From Zarea fungicola (lineage: Eukaryota > Ascomycota > Sordariomycetes > Hypocreales > Cordycipitaceae), in NCBI GenBank assembly GCA_900169235.1, contig FWCC01000354.1, positions 1 to 43,884 on the forward strand: 43,884 nt of DNA, given 5' to 3'. The translations under genes were made by a program, and so were the position numbers. Positions within the stretch are counted from its first letter, which is position 1. Each line of letters opens with the position of its first letter. The notes beneath the pieces are model-generated. The model was not told where the DNA came from, searched no databases, and saw only the letters and a list, made by a program, of their open reading frames with translations. This document shows, piece by piece, positions 1 through 10,959 of the stretch.

Positions 1-1075
1 GGTTTTTTTGTCACCCACATGGTTGGTAAGGAATTTGCAGTGTGCCATCCAAGCCCGCTCCGACGAAACTCCGGCACGGCCCCACTGCACATATAATGTT
101 TATCAGCGTTGCGGGCAAGCATTTTCATTTTTTCTTCTCCTCATGACCCTTCCATTCAAAACAAAGTGAGTATTTCCCCATCTTTAAAAGCATCTTTGGT
201 ATTTAATAAAACTAACTGTCGTCTTACAGATGATGAGAACCGCGTGTATAATATGATGCAGATGCTAGCCACTTGATTCCGCATAACTCTCTCCTCGGAG
301 CTCAAGGGTTTGCTGTTGATGGTGGGTGGTATTTTGAAATAGGCGTTCGACACAGACCTTGTTACAGCATCGGACGCGACGAAAAAAAGCTCTGACTAGC
401 GAATGGAGGTACAATCTGGAAGGGGTAGAAGGAGGTCTCGTTGCCAGATGTAGAGCTACGTCTCATTCAAGTGGATGGAACTGCTCGTCATTTCGGAACC
501 AAGCAATTGTTATCAAGCCTGAACCATGGTGGTGCAGCTCCAAGGTAAGCTAGCTAGATTTTTTTGTATGAATACTAGTATATTGTAGTTCAACTCGCCT
601 GTGGCCAGGATTGACACATGTTTTCCTCTTTGCATGTCGTTGTAGTTTTTCTACCTGTGAGACGAAAGGATAACACCTCGTCAATAGTATGCTTTAAATT
701 GGCATGTTGAGACGTACTCATACTCCAGAATACTTACTCTTGCCTTAATTCGCAAGCCAAACCGGAAGTTTGGACTCCAGTAGTGCTCACTGAGAACTGA
801 ACAGTGAGTGGGTCATACCAGGATGACACGAACTGCTGGCAAAGGTTGGAACCAATCCACTGTAGCAGGTACCTAGTCAGGTGTATACATGCCTACCTGT
901 ACCAACCACCCAGTCAATTGTGGTCCCGAATCATTTGCCTCAAGCAGCCATCTCCAGCGGCGTAGCCCAATCTTCGACTTCCCAAGCTCGGCTACATTCC
1001 CGTCTTCTGGGCGCTGCATCCCATATATTCCGTTGTTATTCACGTCATTCCCACCCAAGAATCTGGCGAGTCACT
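1..1075. other. Upstream region without a supported gene
   Basis: No open reading frame here looks like a known protein. One intron-like unit is visible on the plus strand at 166-229: GTGAGT donor, ACTAAC branch site at 211-216 and TTACAG acceptor. Joining its flanks gives only short frames that stop quickly, so it could be a 5' UTR intron of the AP180 gene, the end of a gene that starts left of the window, or chance. The part next to 1075 is presumably the promoter and leader of the AP180-type gene. Confidence 0.4.
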
Positions 1076-3242
1076 ATGTCGAGCTCTTTTGAGAAATCAG
1101 TCAAGGGCGCAACCAAGATCAAGGTATGGTGTCATGACCGCAGTCTCCTAACTTGTCGCCGCATGCCGCGCCTTGGGGCAGAACCAAGGCCCAGGTAGCC
1201 GGAGCAACTGACTGGCTGTTTGTATAGAATGCTCCCCCAAAGGCCAAATATATCGAGCATCTCCTTATTGCTACGCATTCAGGAGAAGCCGGCGTTGGCG
1301 AGGTCTTTCGTGCCATGCACTACCGCTTGCGAGATTCGACATGGACCGTTGTCCTCAAGGGTCTCTTGACTGTCCACATGATGATTCGCGAGGGATCCCA
1401 GGACGTCACCCTTGCTTACCTCTCAAAGCACCGCAATATGCTTGCAATCAGCAGCTTTACTGATGGCAAGTCCACATTGCCAAATTGGCGGAACCGCTGA
1501 CGCTAACATGTCGCCCAGCACAAACCCAGGGCCGAAACATTCGGCGGTATGCCAATTATCTTACCGAACGGGCACGTGCCTATCGGGATACCAAGATCGA
1601 TTGGATTCGGGCCGGTGAAGGGAGACTAGAACGGCTGAGCGTGGACAAGGGTCTGCTCCGTGAGACAGAGACAGTTCTGCACCAGCTTGCGGCATTGTTG
1701 AAGTGCGACGTATGTTATTGCTTGTTGTTTTGTTGGCAGCACGATAGCTAACATGATGTAGGTTTTGGACTCGGAAGGCGAAACCGATATCACATTGTCA
1801 ATTTTCAAACTCTTAGTCTTGGATTTACTCGCCCTCTTCCAGTGCCTGAATCAAGGCCTTATCAACATTTTGGGTACATCATGCAATAACTGGCGTATGG
1901 ATGCACATAGAAAGCTAACTTTGTCACAGGCCGTTTTTTTGAAATGTCTAAAACTGATGCAGAGCGAGCAATGGAAATTTACAGGGGCTTCTCCAAGTAT
2001 ACAGACTATGTGGTTCAGTATCTGTCTGTCGCGCGCCAATACGAGCATCGCACCGGTGTTTCGGTCCCCAAACTCACACACGCCCCGGTCAACCTCGGTC
2101 GACAATTAGAAGAATATCTGAACGATAATGACTTTGAAATTCACCGTCGACAACACCTTGCGGAGCAAGATTTCAAGAAGGGCGGTAAGGGCAAGGAGCC
2201 ATTTGATCTGCCCAAGCCGCCGCGATCTCCAACCAGCCGGACAAGCAGCACACATAACTCCAACAACCCATTCCCTGTGCCGCCTAAAGATCCTCCGAAG
2301 GCGAACAAGGGACCTGACCCGGACCTGATTGACTTTTTCGGCTCGATCGAACAGAATCAAACGACCATGCAAGTCAATACACAACCTGCTGCACCAGGTC
2401 AAAGCATGTTCCGGCCGCCACAACAGCAGATGGAGCTTCAACCAACTGGGTTCGTCAACCCTGCTGCTGGCTTCCCTCTGACCAGCAATCAGCAAAATAT
2501 GCCCCAGCTTCCAATGCAGCAATCATCTGCACAGCTCCAACCAGATTTTACTGGTGCTGGCTTTGGCGGCTTCACATCGCAGCCGCAAGCAAACTTCCAG
2601 CCTGGGTCCTTGGTACCTATTCCGCAAGATGCGAGCGTCATGTTCCAAGGACAAAATTTCATGCCGCAGCCGCAACAGTCCCAGCAGCAGATGCCGGGAC
2701 ACCTACAGCCAATGCAGACTGGGACTACCAATCCCTTTAGGCAATCAATGATGATGGCGCAACCAACAGGCGACAACAGCATGTCTGGCTTTATCAACTC
2801 GCAGGTTCAGCAGCTGCAACATGCCCAACACCAACAGGCTCAACAGACTGGCTTCTCTGCACCTGCTCTGACCCGCCAATCGACAAATCCATTTGCCAAG
2901 TCTACCTCGCCGCAGAACAGCAACTCGCCATTTCAATCACAGGCCTCAACTGCACTGCAGGCCACGCCAACCGGCACCAACCCATTTGCGCGCAGCGTCC
3001 ACCAACAGCAGCAGCTACCTCTCATGCCTAAGCAGTCTCCGTTCCAGCAGCAGCAACAACACAGTGCGCTAGCCCCCCAGGCAACTGGTGTTACGAACCC
3101 GTTCCGACAGGGTGACTTCGTTAATCATGCGACTGGCATGGGCTGGCAACACAACCAATCTCCAATTGGAGGTGGCATGGACCACATTCAGACAGTACCA
3201 GTGTTCCCACGCCCAGCCCAGCAGACGCCATGGCAGCAATAA
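1076..3242 (+). CDS. YAP1801: AP180/YAP1801-type clathrin assembly adaptor (ANTH domain)
   Basis: Endocytic adaptor that binds PIP2 membranes through an ANTH domain and recruits clathrin and EH-domain proteins. Exons: 1076-1123, 1228-1465, 1519-1709, 1762-1873, 1930-3242, giving 633 residues with consistent phases. The ANTH domain covers about residues 1-260 and shows family phrases such as YIEHLLIATH, GRNIRRYANYL, FFEMSKTDAERAMEIY and APVNLGRQLEEYL. The Q-rich tail carries five NPF motifs (near residues 307, 462, 514, 545 and 585), the last four as TNPF, which are EH-domain ligands for Pan1/Ede1-type proteins. DLIDFFGSI near 325 resembles a clathrin or adaptor box. Intron 2 (1466-1518) begins with GC, not GT (GCAAGT), and has a GCTAAC branch site. 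The start is the only ATG upstream of the conserved SSFEKSVKGATKIK-like opening. Convergent with TFB3. Confidence 0.93.
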
Positions 3243-3770
3243 AGTCGGCACTCCTATTATTTGCATTCCTATTCAATATCGTGTATCGTATTTACTTTTC
3301 TCTTTGTTGAACAGCGTGGCGTTTTCTTTGCTTGTTTGGTCTTTTTTGCATGAGTTCTGGTCAGTCATAGTCAGAAGCAGTCAACTATTTTATGTCTTGT
3401 GGGAATGGACAGAGAACGTTCAAAGAGGAGGTAGCATCCTTGCATTGCCTGCATGACTTGTATTTTACAGTTAACGGAGACATGCTCAAGGTTTTATTCT
3501 ATTATAGCAAATATATGGCGATGCGCATTACAAGTAGCGTGATTCTGGAAAAGCGGACATATGAAAATGCTGCAGTGTCTATTTTAGCTGGTTATGTGGA
3601 CGAGTGTTTCAAGTGCTCGCGCTTTTTCTAATCGATACCCAGTCCAAACGAAAGCAAGAAATAAAGCTATAAAACCATATGCGCCCCATATACAAAACGC
3701 CTCATAATGCCTTGCAAAATGCCTCCAAACAAAGAAAGCAACGTCGTTTCTCTCCATGTCGACCTCGTCC
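3243..3770. other. Convergent intergenic region (3' UTRs)
   Basis: About 530 bases between the stops of the AP180-type gene and TFB3. T-rich near 3290-3320. No coding signal; expected to hold the two 3' UTRs and polyadenylation sites. Confidence 0.5.
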
Positions 3771-4859
3771 TCAAAACGGGTTATCCAGTTCCATGGCACC
3801 ACCGGTCGTCAGAACGGCCATTCCAGACGCATGCTTTTCCTCATTAACAAAGACGCCCAGTCCGGAAAAGGCTTCGAAAAGTGCCCGTGTAAGGTACTCG
3901 TCAGGGCTATAGCCGCCCACCGTGTAATCGTGCTTGGAGCGGATGGTATCTAGCCACTCGCTAGTGTATTGCTGCAGCTGTGTAGCGCTCAGGTCGACGC
4001 GCTGCGGCACCAAGTCTAGTCCGCCATAAGGATCATAAACCTTATCGCTATCCCCGGCAGCGGCGGCGGCAGCAGCCTTCTTATCTCGCAAGCCGCGGAT
4101 TGACAGTCCGTTCGCAGCATCAAGCGACGCAGTAATATCTCGGCGAGGAGCCTGTTGCCCGCGCTTTTTGAGGATGATTTTGTTGACAGCTGCCGTCGCC
4201 TGGCCCACATCGGCGCTCTGCAGCGAGTCAAGCATCTCTTCCCGGAATCTTGCCGCGCTTGCCCTCTCGTCCGCATCCTCCTTGAGATCTTGCAGTCTTC
4301 GCTGCCGTGCCGTCTCCTGCTCGGCGGCCAGACGCTTTTGCCGCGCGTCGTCCGACTCCCTGGCCAACTTTCTGTTTCGCTCAATCTCCGCTTTATGCTT
4401 GGCCTCCCAGTCTGCGAGCTGCGACTCTGCCCTGGCTCTCGCCGCGTCACCTCCGTTCACTATATCGTCCGTGAGGCACTCGACCATGTAGAGATAGTCA
4501 TTGTAAGTATCGAGCGATTCAAAGTCGTCCTCGACTTTGTTGAAGACCGCAGCGACTCGCCGACGGATATCTACCTCGCGCTCGACGTTGAGGTCTGCAA
4601 AGTATGCCTCTTTGAACCCCCGCAAGCGCAGCGTCTTGTGGCAGCCAGCATACGGGCATTGGTTAGGCCCGTCCTTGAAGATGCGCTCGACACATGTCTT
4701 GCACATGCGGTGGTAGCATTCGGTATTGATTCGAAACTCCATGTCCTTGTTAAAGTAGCGTGTTGTCTTGCACACGGGGCACGCTTCGTCGTCATCGGTC
4801 GCCGCGAGGGGGGTACTGCTTGTACCTGAGCGGTTGATCTGTCGTACAGAGAGTGCCAT
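3771..4859 (-). CDS. TFB3: TFIIH subunit TFB3 / MAT1 (CAK assembly factor)
   Basis: Links the CDK-activating kinase (Kin28/CDK7-cyclin H) to core TFIIH in transcription start and nucleotide excision repair. One exon, 362 residues, close to the fungal family length. Residues about 28-79 form the N-terminal C3HC4 RING finger (CPVCKTTRYF, CYHRMCKTCV, CPYAGC). It is followed by the MAT1 signature region (LNVEREVDIRRRVAAVFNK) and a long charged coiled coil at roughly 140-220. The tail DPYGGLDL and the end MELDNPF fit the hydrophobic C-terminal part that contacts the kinase. No intron is needed. Divergent from nudC across 705 bases. A second TFIIH subunit, TFB5, lies 19 kb away. Confidence 0.95.
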   Translation of the reverse strand: MALSVRQINRSGTSSTPLAATDDDEACPVCKTTRYFNKDMEFRINTECYHRMCKTCVERIFKDGPNQCPYAGCHKTLRLRGFKEAYFADLNVEREVDIRRRVAAVFNKVEDDFESLDTYNDYLYMVECLTDDIVNGGDAARARAESQLADWEAKHKAEIERNRKLARESDDARQKRLAAEQETARQRRLQDLKEDADERASAARFREEMLDSLQSADVGQATAAVNKIILKKRGQQAPRRDITASLDAANGLSIRGLRDKKAAAAAAAGDSDKVYDPYGGLDLVPQRVDLSATQLQQYTSEWLDTIRSKHDYTVGGYSPDEYLTRALFEAFSGLGVFVNEEKHASGMAVLTTGGAMELDNPF

Positions 4860-5564
4860 AGTGATTGATCCGACCAGACTCAGTTCCAGAGATGTGTTCC
4901 TATTGATGCAAAATCCAGCACAAATGTACCGATTTGAACGCCTCCCGTGAAGGGCGAGGGAACGGGATGGTTGTTGTAGGCGCCTTACCGTTGGTTGGTG
5001 GTCGGTCGCAAAGATATGCCGGGTCAGTGTACCGCAGGCAAAGTAAGCTGCAAGCCTGACGGTCGGTCCACTTTTTTGCCACTGACGGATAGATCCAGCT
5101 CCATCCTCGATGAAGATTCCAAATAAACCTCATGGTAGAGCAACGAAGCCTTCGCCCTGTAGCAAAATGTCAGTCATAGCGGGTTTTCCCGTTGGGGATG
5201 GACCGTATACGACGGCCACGCATTTATTAATTGTCCCTTCGCGGAACGCGTCACACAAAACGCCATCTACTACACAATTTAACCCGAAAGCTTTCCAGAA
5301 CGAATTGATGAACAAGGCAGGCGAAAGAATAGTACTTGCAGCGTTAATGAACCTGCGCTTTTCTAACATCCTCGTACATAATAGCAGGTAGGTACAACAG
5401 TGGCAACGGAAGCCCGCACGTCCCTGCCTAACACTGATCAGTATATTGGTCAGCGCACTTGTGTGGGGCTGCACATCCAAGATCGTAAGCTTTCCAAATT
5501 CGATTGCCTTCCACATAACACGTTCGTCTGCGCTACTTGAATTCAAATATACACCATTACAGCC
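4860..5564. promoter_or_regulatory. Bidirectional promoter region between TFB3 and nudC
   Basis: 705 bases separate the two divergent start codons. No ORF in it resembles a protein. The two genes must take their proximal promoters from this stretch. I see no clear TATA box for either side. Confidence 0.5.
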
Positions 5565-6283
5565 ATGGCAGACAAAGGTAAGTTGAATACAGCATTCAAA
5601 TACACACATACGTGTGGCTAGCAAGAATCTTTCTTTTGGTCGTTCGTCGATGCGAAAGATCGCTAACGCCAAGCACAGAATCATTACCGGCTGAGGAGGC
5701 CGCCGCACGCGCCCAAGAGCTCCAAGAACAGAGTGCCCTGCCATATAAATGGACACAGACTATCGGTGATCTCAGTATCACATTCGATGTTTCGGGCAAC
5801 ATCAAATCACGCGATCTCGTTGTCGACATCAAGAAACTCAAGCTGACAGCAGGCATCAAGGGTCAAGAGCCCATCCTCAATGTATGCGGTCCTTTCGCCT
5901 TTCACGCTTGCCTCCCGACTAACTGATTCTAGGGCGACTTACCCCATGCCATTACCGTAGACGAGTCGATCTGGTCACTATCCACAAATAGCGACGGCAC
6001 AGGCACGGTTGAAATCTGTCTTGACAAGGTTAACAAGATGACTTGGTGGGCGCATGTATTGACCAGCGCCCCCAAAATCGACGTCACCAAGCTGCAGCCT
6101 GAAAATTCCAAATTGAGCGACCTTGACGGCGAGACACGTGGCATGGTCGAGAAAATGATGTTTGACCAACGTCAAAAGGAGCGCGGCTTGCCCACATCGG
6201 ATGAGCAAAAAAAGGCAGACATCCTCAAGCAATTCCAGGCGCAACACCCTGAAATGGACTTTAGCAAAGCAAAGATCAACTAA
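5565..6283 (+). CDS. nudC: Nuclear migration protein NudC (CS domain)
   Basis: Cochaperone needed for dynein/LIS1-dependent nuclear movement; CS (p23-like) fold. Exons 5565-5577, 5679-5881 and 5933-6283 give 188 residues, near the usual 190 of fungal NudC. The first exon is only 13 bases (ATG GCA GAC AAA G), with a GTAAGT donor and GCTAAC branch. The CS domain spans about residues 24-115: [16 protein letters not shown], then [24 protein letters not shown] and [14 protein letters not shown]. The C-terminal part has [20 protein letters not shown] and the family ending [11 protein letters not shown]. Its stop lies 63 bases from the stop of the convergent AME1-like gene. Confidence 0.95.
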
Positions 6284-6346
6284 TCTCGTTGCTATTGATC
6301 CTCTTCCTGCTGCTACAAGTTAATCCAAATATGCGTGGATCTCATT

Positions 6347-8107
6347 TCAGTTTCCCCTTTGGTCGAGTGCAGCGGCAGCACGCTCCAAGACTACGTTAAA
6401 ATTTCGAATTTGGTCAAGCAGACCACCACTGAGCCCTTTGTTGCTTGCCTGGTCTGCTAGCTGCGAAATAAGGAGCTCCAGATTGCCGAGTTTAGCTTCT
6501 TTTCGCGCTCTTGAAGACGAGTCCCCCTCGTTGCGGCCCTGTTCGACGGCCAAGTCAATATCATGCATAGTATGGGACGTATTTAATCGCTGTTTGGAGT
6601 CATTTCCATCCTTTTCGCTGCGCCCACGAACACCATCAATGCGAAGTGCAAGTTGTTCCCTTTCGGCCTTGAGTCGAAGTATCTCCTGTCTCAGCTCCAG
6701 CTTTTCCTTTTGTACATGGCGAATACGCTTCCGGAGCGAATACCAGTGGTTAAGGTATATGGACTAGAACAATTAGTAAATATAGCACATTTAGAATTGG
6801 GAAGCTCTATAAAGCATACATGTTGCAGCAGTTGTGCACTGACTTCTTCGCGAAAGGCTTCGATAGCACGCATCTTGATCCGACAGTCCTTTTTTTTGGC
6901 ATCATGAGGTGTATTCTCCAGCAAATGCTGATAGTTACCTAAAGTTGTGGCAATGACTTCTTCACAGACCTGTGCAAGCACATCCACCACAGTCTCGCTA
7001 CTGCGGTTGGCGAATGGTATCTCGCTCTGGGCCTCCTCCTCGCTGCCAGCGTCATCCCCATTGACGAATCTCTGCACGGTGATTTCGATAATAGCGTCAT
7101 CGTTACTGCCGACACGGAGACGAGATTTTTGCTGTGCTGCTGCTTCCTTGCGCGGGCGTCCTCGTTTCTTTGGATGTCCCTCGGCCGTATTTCTCTTCTT
7201 TGGATGACGCTGCATGACCGGCTCCCGCCTCGGCGTTGGACGCATGAGCTTTCCTGCTGGCATGCCCCGAGGAGGTTCTGTGTCTGACTCTTCGGAGCCA
7301 AGCTGAGGTGAGTGTTGGCGTGTCACTCGCGGTCTCTTTTGACCTATAGTATACGCTGCTTCCTTGTCGCCGATTTCCTCCGCTTCTTCGTCAGTAGCCG
7401 CCGATTCCGATGCATCCCTTTTACGGCGCGTTTCCGTGGCTTCATGAATTCTTTGTGGTGGCATTGACTCTTTGCTATGGCGGCCTTGGCTCCGAGATTT
7501 ATCGCGTAGCCTCTCATCACTGTGGGGACCCATTGAATTTGGGGTGGGAGGTGTTGGTGCCCGAATATGCCGAGACGATTTTTCAAGACTCGGTAATGCG
7601 ATAGGCTGTATTTTTTCTGGTTGAATGGCGTCGTTCATACGGGCCGAGGACGCCAAGGCTTCCTGCACTGGGACTCGTCGTCGGCGACCGCTCCCAGGGG
7701 CGTAGATTGGACTCTCTGTAATCTCTTCTTGAAATGGAAATGGCCTTCGAGGGCTCGATAATAAGTGCCGACTTGTATTGGGAGAGCGTACCGCTTCATA
7801 GAGCTGGTCGGTTCCTGAGGGGAGCTCTGAGCTCCGTCGCGTGCCATCACTAGGCTTCGCGGAGGGGGACGACGAGCTAGCCGAGGCAAGTGGATGGTCG
7901 ATGCCTTCAATATTGAGATCAAAGCCATCGCTTCCGACGTTGGCACGCCTAGATGCAGTCAGAGAGCCATAATTGTGCGTCAAGGAAGAGATCACGTACC
8001 CAGCGCCACGGAGGCGTTCATTCAGGCGCGCAGCGCGACCTTCTCGTCCTAGAAAATTTAGCTATCTGGATCGCACCAAGTCTGTATAGTGACAAACCTG
8101 TCGCCAT
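6347..8107 (-). CDS. AME1: Inner kinetochore AME1/CENP-U-like protein with AT hook
   Basis: Probable COMA-complex subunit that bridges centromeric chromatin and the outer kinetochore. Minus-strand exons: 8107-8098, 8048-8000, 7948-6820 and 6763-6347, giving 534 residues with all phases consistent. Introns end in CTAG or TAG, and the last has a perfect TACTAAT branch site. The first exon is 10 bases. The N-terminus (ATGREGRAARLNERLRGAG) is basic. The middle is disordered and Ser/Pro-rich with an AT hook, KKRGRPRKE. The C-terminal third has the conserved run ETVVDVLAQVCEEVI, then a coiled coil with SLRKRIRHVQKEKLELRQE and LKAEREQLALRIDGVR, which matches my memory of the fungal Ame1 domain. Naming rests on that remembered pattern. 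A generic AT-hook coiled-coil protein is the alternative. Confidence 0.75.
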
Positions 8108-9166
8108 TACTATTTGAATGTGTTACATTCGCTTTTCTATATCATTACCTTTTCAAGATAAAGGTGGTGGTTTCCTGATGGTGAAAATACTTGCTGACAA
8201 GATTGACGTGATTGTAATGACGCGTTGCTCAGTCGCAAACTGTTGACATCACTTCGCGGTACCTGCCTGCCTAGGCAACTAGGTAGGTACCTTAGTACTT
8301 GCCTAACCTAGAGTGGGTCCGGAATACAATGGTGCTGGGCGCTTGGCAAGCGATTCACGCAGGCAAAGGGAAGCAGGCCGTGAGGACAGGCAGGCATGGA
8401 AGCTGATGAGAGACTAGCGGCAAAAGGAAGTGCCAGCTTTTGCATGACGCTATAACTCACATAGGTAAACTCTTGTGGCGTGTATGCTTATCTATATCTC
8501 CTTCTATTGCATTTTCGGGGTATTGTACCCATGTCCTACGTATGCCTTTGGCAGCTTAATTAACAAATATTCGGTGCGCGTGTTGGTGGACATATCACTA
8601 CCCTAGAGTGAATGAATAGAGACGAACTACATCTGAACACCCGTGAATCCGATTCACAAGTGCCTAGTCAGGAGGATGACTATATAAAAGGGACTTCATC
8701 CCAGGAAAGCTAACTTAGATCTTTAATCATACATCTTTCCTTCCTACCTTCAACTTGAGGGCCAGAATGGCACCGTCAGCGAGCTGTACTAATGCAGCGT
8801 GCCCGCCTAACTAAGGACTACCTGTAACTAGGTAGGTAACTACAGTAGGTTAGTACCTTGGTAGTACTCATCCTGCAGGGATGACGTCCGCCAGGCGTCT
8901 CCCGCTGTGGCAGCTCAGCTGCCCCAATCTCCACTCAGCCTTGCCGTACAAGCCAACGTCTCCTCTTCCATCATAGCTGTCGTCGTGACCTCTCTCATTC
9001 ATCACTACTGCTTGCTGCTGGACATTTCGTATTCTGCCCAGACCTTTGTCGTCTACACTACCCGCTACGAGCCACCAAGGAAACAATTATTGTCGCGTAA
9101 TCCCCCCTGTGCTGTCCTAGCGAGCGGGCGAGCGGGAGAAGTCGCGCCTACCCCAACCTCCTCACC
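8108..9166. other. Intergenic region rich in AGGTAGGTACCTA-type motifs
   Basis: Between divergent AME1 and the KDEL-receptor-type gene. Holds clusters of short palindromic CCTAGG / GGTACC / AGGTAGGT words at about 8261-8310 and 8818-8870. A CT-rich leader precedes the ATG at 9167. No gene seen. Confidence 0.5.
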
Positions 9167-10323
9167 ATGGGCGCCTGGAATGTAAGTCGCATTGAAACCC
9201 CAGGTCAATAATTCACTCGTGCTGATACGTTCTCTTCCTGCAGGTTTTCCGTATCCTGGGCGACTTGAGCCATATGGCATCCAAGGCCATCCTGATATAT
9301 GCTATTCACAATAACCGCAGCGCAGAAGGTGTCTCCCTCATTACGCAGATCCTCTACGCTCTTGTCTTCTGCACCCGATACACCGACTTCTTCCGAGAAC
9401 AGTCAGTATGGAATGGCTTCTTCAAGGCCACATATGTCTTGACATCTTTTTATATCCTAGGTATTATGCAATGGGTCTACCCTCGCTCTCGTGAACGCGA
9501 ACTGTCTTGGAAGCTTGGAGCTATTATTCTCGGTGGGACAGCTGCGCTTTCACCTTTTGTGATGCTGATCTTTGAAAAAAAGTCTAAATGGAGTTTCTTC
9601 TTGGTGAGTGAACAAACACTGCTTTATTATCCGGACAAGCGAACTAATACCGCGTAGTGGATGTGGTCTTTTTCCGAGATTCTCGAATCAGTCTGTGTGC
9701 TGCCACAGCTTCTCTTGCTCCGCCAAACCACCGTCCCGACCGTCATCGACTCCTTTTACCTAGTCGCACTCGGATCTTACCGTGCTTTATACTGCCTGAA
9801 CTGGTTTCTCCGCATGTTTGACGAACAAAAGCCTGACACCATCTCAGTCATCTTCGGCATCATCCAAACAGCACTTTATGCCGATTTCGCATGGGTATAC
9901 TACACCCGCCAGCGTGTCAAGCTCCGGGGTGGCGGCGTTGTCGATTCAGATGATCTACGCCGCGGATGGCTTGTGCAGCGCATCTTTGGCCGTACTCTCG
10001 GCCAGCATAACGAGGAGCACGATGACGAAGAAGCCGGCATCAACCATACCGATCAGTCGCGAGGCGGTGGTGGCCGACCCAAGTGGGGCGCTCGAGGGAT
10101 CTCTGTCAGTGCCGACGACGGCGTGTTTGAAGATGAGGCTCATGGTGAGGGCTCTGCTGATCTAGATGATGCCGTGGATCCAGACGCCAAGATGCAGGAC
10201 CCTGACGACCTGGCTAAGGCACTCGATGATGAGGAGGAGGGAGAAGATGCACCCCTTCGGCCCGGACAGTCATCTGGGCAGTCGCCCGCAGGTCTTCGGG
10301 GTGGTGACGAGTGGCGGGATTGA
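9167..10323 (+). CDS. ERD2: ER lumen protein retaining receptor family member, long C-terminal tail
   Basis: Seven-helix Golgi receptor family that returns H/KDEL-tagged proteins to the ER. Exons 9167-9181, 9244-9603 and 9658-10323 give 346 residues. The first exon has five codons (MGAWN) with a GTAAGT donor. The receptor core (about 1-220) shows FRILGDLSHMASK, SAEGVSLITQILYALVF, TRYTDFF, a stretch of hydrophobic helices, LPQLLLL, YRALYCLNW and YADFAWVYYTRQR. Classical receptors are about 210-220 residues; here roughly 125 acidic, disordered residues follow, beginning RGGGVVDSDDLRRGWL and ending GGDEWRD. The divergent core and added tail suggest the filamentous-fungal paralogue rather than the canonical Erd2, so ligand specificity is uncertain. 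The ERD2 symbol marks the family only. Confidence 0.88.
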
Positions 10324-10959
10324 GTTTGATGATTCTTGGCGTGTTTGGGCGTGGATGTATGCTCGCGCGAGCGAGCGAATGAGCCAATGAAATATGTACT
10401 GATTTGAAGGCAGCCGTCATTTATAGGAAGAACGGGGAGTGGTTAAGTCACATTGCTGGATATGTGAGTTAGAATACGTTATGCCTCTATGCCGCATGTA
10501 TAGTAAACAAGTTGATATCTCATCGGTGCAACGATTTTACTAAAATGAAGTCATAAGATGAAGTGGATGTATAGGGGCACCGACAGAGGAGAGCATAAGA
10601 TGAAAATTCTACTGAGGTCTATGCATTACTCGGCTGGTCCAAATTTGGCTCGGCAAGGCGAAATAAATTCCTTTACAACCCTTGATTGTTCAAATAAATC
10701 TATATACAGCCCAAAACAACACTGCAGTCCAAAACTCCGTATAAACCGTGACGTCTGTAGTGCCTGGTGCACTAGATGACGTTTTGCAAGAGCGCTGTGC
10801 AGGAGACGAAAAGACACAAGTCAAGAGGGGGGGAAGGATCGTTGAATAATGCTACAACATAGCTCACATCGATTTATCAGAGGCCAGCAATAAATACGTG
10901 CCAGGGACAAATCACTTCGGCCCTTTACACCAGCATCACTACAAAACCATACAGCCATT
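10324..10959. other. Convergent intergenic region
   Basis: Between the stops of the receptor-type gene and the PPxY membrane protein. AT-rich, with no coding signal seen; expected 3' UTRs. Confidence 0.45.

Noticed and set aside
143..280. Small spliced gene around the intron-like unit at 166-229
   Set aside because: Joined frames hit stops almost at once in the frame of the visible ATG. The intron signals alone do not support a coding gene.
8261..8310. CRISPR-like or satellite array from AGGTAGGT words
   Set aside because: Irregular spacing, very short units and no spacers; the organism is a eukaryote.
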